In this document: in pieces, positions 7,965 to 17,256 of the stretch
Layout of the letters: every line of letters starts with the position of its first letter
Numbering within the stretch: position 1 is the stretch's first letter
Source: Luteimonas rhizosphaerae
GTDB taxonomy: Bacteria > Pseudomonadota > Gammaproteobacteria > Xanthomonadales > Xanthomonadaceae
Length of the DNA: 64,000 bases
Direction: 5' to 3'
NCBI RefSeq assembly: GCF_002849595.1
Contig: NZ_NRQR01000012.1
Location: forward strand, 124,001 to 188,000
The notes under the pieces: generated by a model
Told to the model about the DNA's origin: nothing
What the model saw: the letters and a program-made list of their open reading frames with translations, nothing else
Database searches by the model: none
Made by a program: the position numbers and the translations under genes

Positions 7965-9578
7965 ATGCCGTTGTCGAATCCCCGTGTGCCCTTCCTGCTC
8001 GCCGCGTGTCTGGCGGGCCTGTCGCTCGCAGCGGGGATCGCGGCCGCGCCGCCGGCACCGGCGGCGTCCCACTGGGTCCGTGGTATCGAACACCAGCGGC
8101 AGGCCGATCTCGGCGACGGCACCTTCCTCAATCCGGTGTTCGCGGGCGACCGGCCGGACCCGTCGGTGCTCAAGGACGGCGACGACTACTACCTCACCTC
8201 GTCGTCGTTCGATGCGTACCCGGGCCTGCCGGTATGGCATTCGCGCGACCTGGTGAACTGGCAGCCGCTGGGGCACGCGATCACCCGAAACGTCGGGTCG
8301 ATCTGGGCGCCGGACATCATCAAGCATGGCGAGCGCTATTACATCTATTTCCCCGCGCGCACTGGCGGCACCGAAGGCACCACGCGCAGCAATTACGTGG
8401 TCTGGGCCGACGACATCCGCGGCCCGTGGAGCGAGCCGGTCGAGATCGGCCTCGGGCGCTACATCGACCCGGGTCACGCGGTCGGTGAGGACGGCAAGCG
8501 CTATCTGTTCCTCAGCGGCGGCGACTACGTGCAGCTGTCCGACGACGGCCTGCGCGTCGTCGGCGAGCCGAAGCACGTCTACGACGGCTGGGAGTATCCG
8601 GAGGAATGGGACGTCGAGGCTTACGCGCAGGAAGGTCCGAAGATCAATTTCCGTGACGGCTGGTACTACATGACGACCGCCGTCGGCGGCACCGCCGGTC
8701 CGCCGACCGGGCACATGGTGATTACCGCGCGTTCGCGCTCGATCCACGGCCCGTGGGAGAACTCGCCGCACAACCCGATCGTGCGCACCGTGGATCGCAG
8801 CGAGCCGTGGTGGTCGCGCGGGCACGCGACGATCGTCGAAGGGACCGACGACCGCTGGTGGATGATCTATCACGGTTACGAGAACGGCTACTGGACGCTC
8901 GGCCGCCAGGCACTGCTCGAGCCGATCGAATGGACCGACGACGGCTGGTTCGTCGCCAGAGGCGGCGACCTCGGCCAGCCGTTGGTCAAGCCCGCAGGCG
9001 AGTCCGTCGGCCAGCACGGCATGGCGTTGTCGGACGACTTCAGCGGCAGCACGCTCGGTGCCCAGTGGTCGTTCTACGATCCCGAACAGAACGAATACGA
9101 GCGCCTGTCGTTCGGCGACGGCACGCTGACGCTGCAGGCCAAGGGCACCCAACCGCGCGACAGCTCGCCGCTGACGGTGATCGCCGGCGACAAGGCCTAC
9201 GAATTCCAGGTGGCAATGGAGATCGAGCCCGGCGCGCAGGGCGGCGCGCTGCTGTTCTACAGCGACAAGCTCTACGTCGGCGTCGGCAGCAACGGCGAGC
9301 GCTTCATCATGCATCGCTACGGCGAGGAGCGGCCGTCGCAGCTGCCGGGCAGCGCCCGCGGCGGCACGCTGTGGATGCGGGTCAGGAACGACCGCCATAT
9401 CGTCACCATCCACACCAGCACCGATGGCGAGACCTGGACCAAGTATCCGGTGCAGATGGAAGTCTCGGGCTACCACCACAACGTCGCGGGCCGGTTCCTG
9501 GCGCTGAAGCCGGCGATCTACGCCGCGGGCGAGGGCCGGGTGCGCTTCCGCGATTTCCGCTACCGCGCGCTCGACTGA
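7965..9578 (+). CDS. Secreted GH43 glycoside hydrolase with C-terminal lectin-like domain
   Basis: A 537-residue protein with an N-terminal signal peptide (about residues 1-34, ending APAAS). Residues about 52-340 form a GH43 five-bladed propeller. The three catalytic acids are visible: Asp in AGDRPDPSV (base), Asp in IWAPDI (pKa modulator) and Glu in YAQEGPKI (acid). Residues about 350-537 form a beta-sandwich of the DUF1349/concanavalin-like type found on GH43 beta-xylosidases and arabinosidases. The ATG at 7965 follows TGGAGA. It would release xylose, arabinose or galactose side residues from hemicellulose or pectin; the exact specificity is not readable. The LacI gene follows 105 bp downstream. 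Confidence 0.9.
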   Translation: MPLSNPRVPFLLAACLAGLSLAAGIAAAPPAPAASHWVRGIEHQRQADLGDGTFLNPVFAGDRPDPSVLKDGDDYYLTSSSFDAYPGLPVWHSRDLVNWQPLGHAITRNVGSIWAPDIIKHGERYYIYFPARTGGTEGTTRSNYVVWADDIRGPWSEPVEIGLGRYIDPGHAVGEDGKRYLFLSGGDYVQLSDDGLRVVGEPKHVYDGWEYPEEWDVEAYAQEGPKINFRDGWYYMTTAVGGTAGPPTGHMVITARSRSIHGPWENSPHNPIVRTVDRSEPWWSRGHATIVEGTDDRWWMIYHGYENGYWTLGRQALLEPIEWTDDGWFVARGGDLGQPLVKPAGESVGQHGMALSDDFSGSTLGAQWSFYDPEQNEYERLSFGDGTLTLQAKGTQPRDSSPLTVIAGDKAYEFQVAMEIEPGAQGGALLFYSDKLYVGVGSNGERFIMHRYGEERPSQLPGSARGGTLWMRVRNDRHIVTIHTSTDGETWTKYPVQMEVSGYHHNVAGRFLALKPAIYAAGEGRVRFRDFRYRALD

Positions 9579-9683
9579 TGCAACGGCCGCGGCGCCGGCC
9601 CCGGACGGGCCCGCCGGCGCGGTGGTGGTACGGCATCTGCCGCTAGAATGAGCTGCGCGACACCCTCACGGACGGAACGGCCG

Positions 9684-10736
9684 ATGCCTGCAGCGAAGAA
9701 GACAACGAAGGCGGCGGTCGCGAGGGACCTGACGCGGCCGGCGACGATCAACGACATCGCCCGCCTGGCCGGCGTTTCGAAGAAGACCGTGTCGCGGATC
9801 ATCAACAACTCGCCGCTGGTCCGGCAGGACACGCGCGAGAAGGTCGAGACGCTGATGCGCGAGGTCGGCTATTCGCCCGATCCGCTGGCACGCGGCCTCG
9901 CGTTCCGCCGCTCGTTCCTGATCGGCATGGTCTACGACAATCCGACCGCGCAGTTCATCGTCAACATGCAGTACGGCGCGCTGGATTCGCTGCGCGGCTC
10001 GGGCTTCGAGCTGGTCGTGCATCCCTGCGACAGCCGCAGCCCGGACTATGTCGACGGCGTGCGCCGCTTCGTCCAGCAGCAGAAACTGCATGGCGTGATG
10101 CTGGTACCGCGCGTGTCCGAGGATCCGGCGCTGGCCGACATGCTCGATTCGATCGGCATGCGCTACGTGCGCATCGCCGCGGTGTCGATGGACAAGCCCG
10201 AGCGCATGGTCGTCACCCACGACCACGACGGCGCGGCGGAAGTCGCCGATTACCTGCAGTCGCTGGGCCATCGCGACATCGCCCTGATCACCGGCCCGCG
10301 CGATTACCGCTCGTCGATCGAACGCACCGGCGGCTTTTTGTCGGCGTTGGCGAAGCGCGGCATCGAACTGCCGAAGGCCCGCGTCGTCGAGGCCGGCTAC
10401 ACCTTCGAATCCGGCGTGGCCGCGGCCGAGAAACTGCTGTCGGGCAAGAAGCGTCCGACCGCGATCTTCTGCGGCAACGACGAGATGGCGGCCGGCGTGT
10501 ACCGCGTGGCGATGCGCGACGGCATCAACGTGCCGCGCGATCTGTCGGTCGTCGGCTACGACGACAGTCCGCTGGCGACGCGGCTGTGGCCGCCGTTGAC
10601 CTCGGTGCGGCGCGACACCCGCGACACCGGTCGCATCGCCGCGGCGATGCTGATCCAGGCCGCGGACGGTCCGCGCGCGCTGGCCAGCGTGCGGCCGCAT
10701 CTGATCCTGCGCGATTCCTGCCAGCCGCCGGCCTAG
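9684..10736 (+). CDS. LacI-family transcriptional regulator
   Basis: A 350-residue repressor. The N-terminal helix-turn-helix (ATINDIARLAGVSKKTVSRI, near residues 20-39) and hinge (DPLARGLAF) are canonical, followed by a periplasmic-binding-like effector domain with FCGNDEMAAGVYR and SVVGYDDSPLA. The start is uncertain: an in-frame ATG at 9648 would add 12 residues; 9684 fits the family better. It lies in the middle of the pectin island, between GH43 and the kdu operon. Four TGACACCG-type sites in surrounding promoters are its likely targets; no such site precedes its own gene. The effector is probably a pectin intermediate such as 2-keto-3-deoxygluconate, by analogy with KdgR-like LacI proteins. 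Confidence 0.9.
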   Translation: MPAAKKTTKAAVARDLTRPATINDIARLAGVSKKTVSRIINNSPLVRQDTREKVETLMREVGYSPDPLARGLAFRRSFLIGMVYDNPTAQFIVNMQYGALDSLRGSGFELVVHPCDSRSPDYVDGVRRFVQQQKLHGVMLVPRVSEDPALADMLDSIGMRYVRIAAVSMDKPERMVVTHDHDGAAEVADYLQSLGHRDIALITGPRDYRSSIERTGGFLSALAKRGIELPKARVVEAGYTFESGVAAAEKLLSGKKRPTAIFCGNDEMAAGVYRVAMRDGINVPRDLSVVGYDDSPLATRLWPPLTSVRRDTRDTGRIAAAMLIQAADGPRALASVRPHLILRDSCQPPA

Positions 10737-10912
10737 ATTCCGCCTGCCGCCTTTGAAGGGCGTGGCGCGCGTTTCCGCTGGGGCAGCGTCGCGCGTGGTT
10801 TGGCGGACCGTGACGCTGCCGATCGTCACTCCGCGAAAGCGGCAGGCGATCTGCCGAGCAGACGCCGTGGCACGGGGGGCGCGTGAGCCGCTGCGCGAGG
10901 CGCCGTCGAATC

Positions 10913-10966
10913 TGTACGAGCGCGCTCGCAGGGGATGCCGGTCGCGCGCGGGCGCGCTGCTACACA
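10913..10966. repeat. Degenerate REP-like inverted pair
   Basis: TGTACGAGCGCGCTCGC at 10913 faces an inverted TGTAGCAGCGCGCCCGCG ending at 10966. Both resemble the better kept TGTAGGAGCGC unit at 38864-38936. Confidence 0.5.
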
Positions 10967-11287
10967 GGCGATGTCCATGCTGCGCGAGAGGCTTGCGACA
11001 GCGGCGTATCACCGACGTCCGGCCGATCGGCCGACCCTGGATTTCACGGCAACGCTGTCGACGTTGCAGCCGTCGTCGATCCGCCTGCCTCGGCCGGTCC
11101 AGCGTCGTGCGATAGCGCCGAATCGATGCGTCCAGACGCGCCCTTCGTTCACGGGCGGAGAATCCCCAACGGGTACAGCGCGGCGGCTCCAGGGGCAGGG
11201 ACAGCCTCGGCGCAGAGCGCGCCCGGGAACCGACGCCTCGCGGCGCGGCCATTGATCGACGCATCGTGTCCATGCCGCGGCGCGCAA

Positions 11288-11302
11288 TGACACCGGTTAC
11301 CG
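11288..11302 (+). promoter_or_regulatory. Candidate LacI-family operator, site 4 (kdu operon)
   Basis: TGACACCGGTTACCG lies just upstream of a TAGAAT (11310-11315) and about 80 bp before the kduI start. Binding here would block the kduI promoter. Confidence 0.65.
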
Positions 11303-11381
11303 GACATCATAGAATGACGGTCCGCGCATGATCCCGGCGTTGTGCATCCGGTGACCGCGCCCCGTCCGTCTGGAGCCCGTC

Positions 11382-12230
11382 ATGTACCAGAAGACCTATC
11401 ACGCGACCCATCCCGGTGTGATGCAGGGCATCGACAACGACGCACTGCGCGATCTGTATCTGCTCGACGGTCTGTTCGCCGACGACGCGATCCGGTTGAG
11501 TTACACGCATTACGAGCGCTTCGTCATCGGTGGCGCATCGCCGGTCGCCGGTCCGCTGTCGCTGCCGGCGCAGACCGAACCCGCGTCCGCCTTTGGACGC
11601 CCGTTCCTGGAGCGTCGCGAACTGGGCATCGTCAATGTCGGTGCGGGCGCCGGCACGGTGACCGTCGACGGCACCGCGTACGCGCTTGCACCGAAAGACG
11701 GCCTCTACGTGGCGATGGGCAGCGCCGAGGTCGTGTTCGCGTCCGACGACGCGTCCGCGCCGGCGACGTTCTATCTCGCCTCGACGCCGGCGCACGCGCG
11801 CTTCGAGACGAAGAAGATTTCGATTTCCGATGCGGTGCCGCTCGAACGCGGTGCGCTGGAAACCAGCAACGAACGCACGATCTACCAGTACATCGTGCCG
11901 GCCACCTGCCAGTCCTCGCAGCTGCTGCTGGGCCTGACGATCCTCAAGCCGGGCAGCGTCTGGAACACGATGCCGCCGCATCTGCACGACCGGCGCAGCG
12001 AGGTCTATTTCTACTTCGATCTCGGCGACGCCGATCGCGTCTACCACTTCATGGGCGAGCCCGACGCGCAGCGCCACATCGTGGTGCAGAACAACGAAGC
12101 CGTCGTGTCGCCGCCGTGGTCGATCCACATGGGCGCCGGCACGTCGAACTACTGCTTCATCTGGGCGATGGGCGGCGAGAACCTCGATTACACCGACATG
12201 CACGTGCTGGACATCTGCCAGCTCAAGTAA
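11382..12230 (+). CDS. kduI: 5-keto-4-deoxyuronate isomerase
   Basis: A 282-residue cytoplasmic cupin-type enzyme, the normal KduI length. It isomerises 5-keto-4-deoxyuronate (DKI), formed from unsaturated galacturonate, to 3-deoxy-D-glycero-2,5-hexodiulosonate (DKII). The metal site is visible in [18 protein letters not shown] (two His and Glu) with a further His near [13 protein letters not shown]; the DKI signature [11 protein letters not shown] is also present. It is the first gene of kduI-kduD-dhuI-like-esterase/cupin, all on the plus strand, and is preceded by an operator-like site at 11288. Confidence 0.97.
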   Translation: MYQKTYHATHPGVMQGIDNDALRDLYLLDGLFADDAIRLSYTHYERFVIGGASPVAGPLSLPAQTEPASAFGRPFLERRELGIVNVGAGAGTVTVDGTAYALAPKDGLYVAMGSAEVVFASDDASAPATFYLASTPAHARFETKKISISDAVPLERGALETSNERTIYQYIVPATCQSSQLLLGLTILKPGSVWNTMPPHLHDRRSEVYFYFDLGDADRVYHFMGEPDAQRHIVVQNNEAVVSPPWSIHMGAGTSNYCFIWAMGGENLDYTDMHVLDICQLK

Positions 12231-12275
12231 CCGGCCGCACGTGGCCACTCACGCATCGCTACAGGGAGCAACGCA

Positions 12276-13031
12276 ATGACGAATCCGTTCAGTCTCGAAG
12301 GCAAGGTCGCGCTGGTTACCGGCGCCAACACCGGCCTGGGACAGGGCATCGCCGTGGCACTGGCGGAAGCCGGCGCCGACATCGCCGCGGCCGGCATCAG
12401 CCCGCCGACCGAAACCGAAGCCAAGGTCAAGGCGCTGGGCCGGAGGTTCGTGTCGATCGAAGCCAACCTGACCAGCATCGAGCCCGTCGCGCGTCTGCTC
12501 AAGGAAACGCTCGACGGCCTCGGCGGCGTCGACATCCTGGTTAACAACGCCGGCCTGATCCGCCGCGCCGACGCGGTCGATTTCAGCGAGCAGGACTGGG
12601 ACGACGTGATGAACGTCAACATCAAGTCCGCGTTCTTCCTGTCGCAGGCCGTGGGTCGCCACTTCATCGCGCAGGGCAGCGGCAAGATCATCAACATCGC
12701 GTCGATGCTGTCGTTCCAGGGCGGCATCCGCGTGCCGTCGTACACGGCCAGCAAGTCGGGCATCGCCGGCATCACCCGCCTGCTCGCCAACGAGTGGGCC
12801 GGCAAGGGCGTCAACATCAACGCCATCGCGCCGGGCTACATGGCGACCGACAACACCGCGCAGCTGCGCGCCGACGAAGCCCGCAACAAGTCGATCCTCG
12901 ACCGCATCCCGGCCGCGCGCTGGGGCGAGCCCTCGGATCTCGGCGGCACGGCGGTGTTTCTCGCCAGCCGCGCGTCCGACTACGTCAACGGCGCGGTGAT
13001 TCCGGTCGACGGCGGCTGGCTCGCGCGCTGA
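12276..13031 (+). CDS. kduD: 2-deoxy-D-gluconate 3-dehydrogenase / DKII reductase
   Basis: A 251-residue short-chain dehydrogenase. It has the nucleotide-binding TGANTGLGQGIA near residue 17, NNAG near 90, the catalytic Ser in INIASMLSF and YTASK near 154-158. KduD reduces 3-deoxy-D-glycero-2,5-hexodiulosonate to 2-keto-3-deoxygluconate, the step after KduI. It starts 45 bp after kduI with AGGGAGCAA before the ATG. The genes for KDG kinase and KDPG aldolase are not in this window. Confidence 0.95.
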   Translation: MTNPFSLEGKVALVTGANTGLGQGIAVALAEAGADIAAAGISPPTETEAKVKALGRRFVSIEANLTSIEPVARLLKETLDGLGGVDILVNNAGLIRRADAVDFSEQDWDDVMNVNIKSAFFLSQAVGRHFIAQGSGKIINIASMLSFQGGIRVPSYTASKSGIAGITRLLANEWAGKGVNINAIAPGYMATDNTAQLRADEARNKSILDRIPAARWGEPSDLGGTAVFLASRASDYVNGAVIPVDGGWLAR

Positions 13032-13113
13032 TCCCCTCCCACGTCCGCGGAGCACGCCGGACTGGCGTGTTCCGCAGTTCCACCTCCCCTCGAATCACGC
13101 AAAGAGAGTGTTC

Positions 13114-13752
13114 ATGAAAATCGCATTGATGCAGGAATTCAGCCAGGCCGCCAAGAACCCGGTCGTGCTGGAGCAGCTCAACACCGTCGCTGCGGACAAG
13201 GGCCACACCGTCTTCAACGTCGGCATGGACGGCGACAACGATCACCGCCTGACCTACATCCATCTCGGCATCATCGGCAGCCTGCTGCTGAACGCGAAGG
13301 CGGTCGACTTCGTCGTCGCCGGCTGCGGCACGGGCCAGGGCGCGCTGATGTCGCTCAATGCCTGGCCGGGTGTGTACTGCGGTTACTGCATCGAGCCGAC
13401 CGACGCGTTCCTGTTCGCGCAGGTCAACAACGGCAACGCGCTGGCCATTCCGTTCGCCAAGGGCTACGGATGGGGCGCGGAGATCAACATCCGCTACATC
13501 TTCGAGAAGGCGTTCGACGGCGAGCGCGGCCAGGGTTATCCGGCCGAGCGCAAGGACTCGCAGATGACCAATGCCGGCATCCTGGCCGACGTCAAGAAGG
13601 GCGCGTCGAAGGATTTCATCGAAGGCCTGAAGGCGATCGACCAGGACCTGGTGAAGCAGGCCGTCGGCGGCGCGCGCTTCCAGAAGGCCTTCTTCGACAA
13701 CGCGCAGGACGAGGCCATCGTCGCCTACGTCAAGGGTGTGCTCGGCAAGTAA
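13114..13752 (+). CDS. dhuI: RpiB/LacA/LacB-fold isomerase, probable DhuI-type 4-deoxy-5-hexosulose-uronate isomerase
   Basis: A 212-residue protein of the RpiB/LacAB fold. The GCGTGQGA segment carries the cysteine used by this fold for proton transfer, and PFAKGYGWGAEINIRYIFEKAF and FFDNAQDEAI are strongly conserved-looking. Length and sequence pattern match, as I recall them, the streptococcal DhuI enzymes, which do the same reaction as KduI on unsaturated uronates. ATG at 13114 follows AAAGAGAG; a GTG at 13108 is possible. It lies 82 bp after kduD in the same direction. If correct, this operon holds two unrelated isomerases for one step. A different ketose/aldose substrate is the alternative. 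Confidence 0.75.
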   Translation: MKIALMQEFSQAAKNPVVLEQLNTVAADKGHTVFNVGMDGDNDHRLTYIHLGIIGSLLLNAKAVDFVVAGCGTGQGALMSLNAWPGVYCGYCIEPTDAFLFAQVNNGNALAIPFAKGYGWGAEINIRYIFEKAFDGERGQGYPAERKDSQMTNAGILADVKKGASKDFIEGLKAIDQDLVKQAVGGARFQKAFFDNAQDEAIVAYVKGVLGK

Positions 13753-13837
13753 GTCACCCGCGACACCGCAACAGCGCAGGCCGCTGCCACCCGTGCAGCG
13801 GCCTGCGGTTCCATCCCGAATTCCGCAGGGCGCCATC

Positions 13838-14947
13838 ATGATGAAACGTCTGCTGTCGCTCCTGCTCCTGTGTGCATCGGGCACTGCGTTCGCCGCATCG
13901 CCCGCACCGCATCGCATCTTCATCGCCGGGGATTCCACCGCGGCGACCTACGGCGCCGAGCGCGCGCCACAGGCCGGCTGGGGCCAGAAACTTTCGCAGT
14001 GGACGGCCGAAGGTTGGGACGTCCGCAACCACGCCGTAGGCGGGCGCAGCACGCGCAGCTTCATCGATGAAGGCCGGCTCGACGGCATCGCCAGTGAGAT
14101 CGGCGCAGGGGACGTGCTGCTGATCCAGTTCGGCCACAACGACGCCAAGCGCGAGGACGCCACGCGCTACACCGATCCCGCGACCGATTACCCGCGTTTT
14201 CTCCAACGCTACATCGAGGTCGCGCGCGAGAAAGGCGCGACGCCGATCCTGGTCACCCCGGTCGCGCGGCTGCTTTACGATTTCCGTTCGCTGGTTGACA
14301 CCCATGGCCGCTACACGCTGGCGATGCAGGATCTCGCGGCTCGCGAAGGCGTCGCGCTGATCGATCTCAACGCCACGTCCAGCGACTGGATCCGCGTGCA
14401 CGGCGAAGACGGCGCCAAGCCTTATTTCATGTTCACGCAGGGCAAGGCCGACGGCACCCATTTCAGCGAGGCCGGCGCCAATGCCGTCGCCTGTCTCGTC
14501 GCCGCCGGCTGGCGCGGCATCGATGCCGATGCGCCGGTCAAGGCCGTGACGGTCGCCGAGTGCAACGCCTTGCCGGCACCGCCCGCTGCGCCCGTGTCGC
14601 CGTCGGTCTTCGTGCAGGAGCGCGACATCGCGATCGAACAGCCCGGCCCGCACGAGGGTCTCGGCACGACGACCGCGTATCCGTTCTTCTCGGACGCCAC
14701 CGGCTTCGACCTGATCTTCCGCAAGCGTGCCTTCCACCCCGGCGCGACGATCGGCGACCACGTCAACGACAAGGACGAGATCTATTACGTGCTGTCGGGC
14801 CGTGGGCGACTGACGCTGAACGACACCGTCCGCGAGGTCGGGCCGGGTGACGCCATCCTGACCCGCAACGGCGACCGCCATGCGCTGGAACAACTCGGCG
14901 ACGAGGCACTGGTGATCTTCATCGTGTATCAGCCGGTGAAGCGCTAG
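13838..14947 (+). CDS. Secreted SGNH esterase (CE12-like) fused to a cupin domain
   Basis: A 369-residue protein with a clear signal peptide (MMKRLLSLLLLCASGTAFA). Residues about 23-235 are a rhamnogalacturonan-acetylesterase-type SGNH hydrolase: GDSTAATY with the nucleophile Ser, the Gly of VGGRST, the Asn of FGHND and the Asp/His of DGTHFSEAGA. After a proline-rich linker (PAPPAAPVSP) residues about 260-369 form a cupin: HPGATIGDHVNDKDEIYYVL, then GPGDAILTRNGDRHAL. Family knowledge gives deacetylation of rhamnogalacturonan for the first part. The cupin resembles KdgF-type domains that linearise unsaturated uronates; that role is inferred. It is the last gene of the kdu operon and starts 86 bp after the preceding gene. 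Confidence 0.85.
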   Translation: MMKRLLSLLLLCASGTAFAASPAPHRIFIAGDSTAATYGAERAPQAGWGQKLSQWTAEGWDVRNHAVGGRSTRSFIDEGRLDGIASEIGAGDVLLIQFGHNDAKREDATRYTDPATDYPRFLQRYIEVAREKGATPILVTPVARLLYDFRSLVDTHGRYTLAMQDLAAREGVALIDLNATSSDWIRVHGEDGAKPYFMFTQGKADGTHFSEAGANAVACLVAAGWRGIDADAPVKAVTVAECNALPAPPAAPVSPSVFVQERDIAIEQPGPHEGLGTTTAYPFFSDATGFDLIFRKRAFHPGATIGDHVNDKDEIYYVLSGRGRLTLNDTVREVGPGDAILTRNGDRHALEQLGDEALVIFIVYQPVKR

Positions 14948-15512
14948 GGCCTTTTCAGCGAATCGTTTTGGGCGTTCTGACGGGGTGGGCGGCTTTCGAA
15001 CGGTTCGCGAATCGCTGAAATCGTCGTTCCCGCGAAGGCGGGAATCCAAGGACGTTGTGCCTTCCAAAGCAAAGTCCCTGGATTGACCAGCCGTTCGGCT
15101 GTTGAAAAGGCATCCGCCTTCGCGGGAATGACGGCTGTTAGCCTGGCGCCGTCCCAAAGCACCTTCGTTTCTTAACCCGTGCAGTCAAGCTTCCAGCTGA
15201 CCGCAGAACGGACTCCAGCGTGAACAGTCATATGGCGTGTCAGGCGTGAGCTTCGGACAACCGCAGCCAGTGAAAGCCAGCGCAACCGGAACCTCGCCCC
15301 AGCCCCCCGATGGCACAGCCCCCGCCAATCGGCGAAAATGCCCCGGTCGTGGATCCCATCCGATCCCGGCACGGCCACGCACCAGGCATCCCACGCCGCT
15401 GTCGTGACCGCTCCACGCCCGCGACGGCCGACCGGCCGATGCAACGCACGCTTTCCCGCTCGACACCGGACGCTCGCGTCCGGAATGTTGCGCACGCCCC
15501 ACGGACACGCTC
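14948..15512. other. Gene-free region between the kdu operon and the broken SDR gene
   Basis: About 565 bp. It holds a TTTCAGCGAATCG / CGAATCGCTGAAA pair (14953-14965 and 15008-15020, one mismatch), and the CGTTCCCGCGAAGGCGGGAA-type inverted repeat at 15022-15133. The remainder (15140-15512) shows nothing I can support. Confidence 0.6.
15022..15133. repeat. Inverted repeat of the TTCCCGCGAAGGCGGGAA type
   Basis: CGTCGTTCCCGCGAAGGCGG at 15022-15041 matches inverted CCGCCTTCGCGGGAATGACG at 15114-15133 (one mismatch). Each arm also holds its own inner hairpin (TTCCCGC / GCGGGAA). This is a common dispersed intergenic element in Xanthomonadaceae and betaproteobacteria; the function is unknown. 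Confidence 0.75.
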
Positions 15513-17056
15513 TTGAATTCGACCTCTGCACCGCCTTCCGCATCCGACGCCGACGATTCCCTGCCGCAGCGCGCACGCATCGCCGCCGACCTGCTCGAGG
15601 CGATCCGCGACGACCGCAGCGTGCTCGACGGTCTGCCGGACGAGGACCGCATCCGCCTGCTGCAGGCGGTCGCGCTCGTGCACCATCCCGAGCCGCGCGC
15701 GCGGCGCAAGCAGGCCAAGGAAGCGCTGCGCGAAGCCAACCGCGAGAAGGCGCGGCGCACCGAGGCGCTGCTCGACCAGACCGGAATCCGCGTGCTGCGC
15801 AGCAAGCCGGTGTTCACCACGCCGAACTATTTCCCGCCGCAGCCGCCGGGCCAGCACGACCCGCGCAATGCCGCACCCGAAGAACCGCGCTTCGCGGAGT
15901 CGCCGGAGCTGCTGCACTGCTACGTCTGCAAGCAGACCAACTGTGCCCGAGCTGCGCGGACTTCAATTTCCTCAAGCGCACCGAGACCGCCGACCTCACC
16001 GGGCGCGTCGCGCTGCTGACCGGCGGCCGGGTCAAGATCGGCTACCAGGCCGGCCTGAAGCTGCTGCGCGCGGGCTGTTCGCTGATCGTCACCACGCGTT
16101 TCCCGCGCGATTCCGCGCAGCGTTATGCGCAGGAGCCGGACTTCGGCGAGTGGGGCCACCGGCTGGAAGTCTTCGGCCTCGATCTGCGTCATACGCCGAG
16201 CGTCGAGGCGTTCTGCGCCGAACTCGTCGCCACGCGCGACCGGCTCGACTTCATCGTCAACAACGCCTGCCAGACCGTGCGCCGTCCGCCGGCGTTCTAC
16301 GCGCACATGATGGCCGGCGAAACCGCCGCGCTGCACGACCTGCCCGAGCACGTGCGCAAGCTGGTCGGCGGTTACGAGGGCCTGCGCGCGGCCGATCTGC
16401 TGCCCGGCGGCAGCCAGTCGCTGGTCGAGAGCAGCGCAGGCCGCGCGGGTCTCGCGCGCGCGGCCGAGCTGTCGCAGGTACCGCTGCTGGCCGACGAACT
16501 GGTCGGCCAGGCGCATCTGTTCCCGGAAGGCCGCGTCGACAAGGACCTGCAGCAGGTCGATCTGCGCGGGCGCAATTCATGGCGCCTGCAGATGGACGAA
16601 GTCCCGGCGGTCGAGCTGCTGGAGACGCAGCTGGTCAACGCGGTCGCGCCCTTCATCCTCAACGCGCGGCTGAAGACGCTGATGGTGCGGACTCCGGAGC
16701 GCGACAAGCACATCGTCAACGTGTCCGCGGTCGAGGGGCAGTTCTACCGCAACTTCAAGACCACCAAGCACCCCCACACCAATATGGCCAAGGCCGCGCT
16801 CAACATGATGACGCGCACGTCGGCCGCGGATTACCACGGCGACGGCATCCACATGAACGCCGTCGACACCGGCTGGGTGACAGACGAGGATCCGGTGGAG
16901 ATCGCCGAGCGCAAGATCGTCGAGGAGCGCTTCCATCCCCCGCTCGACATCGTCGACGGCGCGGCGCGCATCGTCGATCCGATCATCGACGGCATCAATA
17001 CCGGCACCCACGTCTGGGGCCAGTTCCTCAAGGACTACAAGCCGACGGACTGGTAA
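15513..17056 (+). pseudogene. SDR-family oxidoreductase with N-terminal extension, frameshifted
   Basis: The gene reads in frame from the TTG at 15513 to CYVCKQT at about 15940, then continues one frame over as [19 protein letters not shown] to the stop at 17056. Full-length relatives, as I recall them, read CYVCKQT, about ten residues (YTR-HHFYDQ type), LCPSC. So about 28 bases are missing at 15942-15945 and the two CxxC pairs of a putative zinc knuckle are in different frames. The second part is an [32 protein letters not shown], and TNMAK where the usual catalytic Tyr is Thr. With the shift repaired it would be about 520 residues. It may be a real inactivated gene or an assembly error. Confidence 0.8.
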
Positions 17057-17256
17057 GCGTCCGTCCGGACGCCGCTGCGCTTGACCTGACTGACAACGGC
17101 CAGTCTGGCAGCGCGGTGTCCATGCGGGCAGTCGCCGGCGCGCGTTGCGGATGCCGACGGCTCGTCCGGATGGCGAAGCTTCCACGTGCTGCCATGCCAC
17201 GCAGGCTGCGCACACGACCGCCCTCGAACAGAGCGCCGACCGTCGCGATACGGCGC

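Larger units (their letters stand above)
10737..11381. other. Gene-free region upstream of the kdu operon
   Basis: About 645 bp with no convincing gene. It contains a degenerate REP-like pair (10913-10966), an operator-like site (11288-11302) and a TAGAAT element at 11310-11315 that could be the -10 of the kduI promoter. Confidence 0.6.

Noticed and set aside
10753-11290. Small open frames downstream of the LacI gene
   Set aside because: They contain the REP-like pair and Arg-rich translations, and no ribosome sites.
15172-15917. Overlapping minus-strand open frames next to the SDR gene
   Set aside because: They run antisense to the SDR N-terminal part and have atypical composition without homology I recognise.
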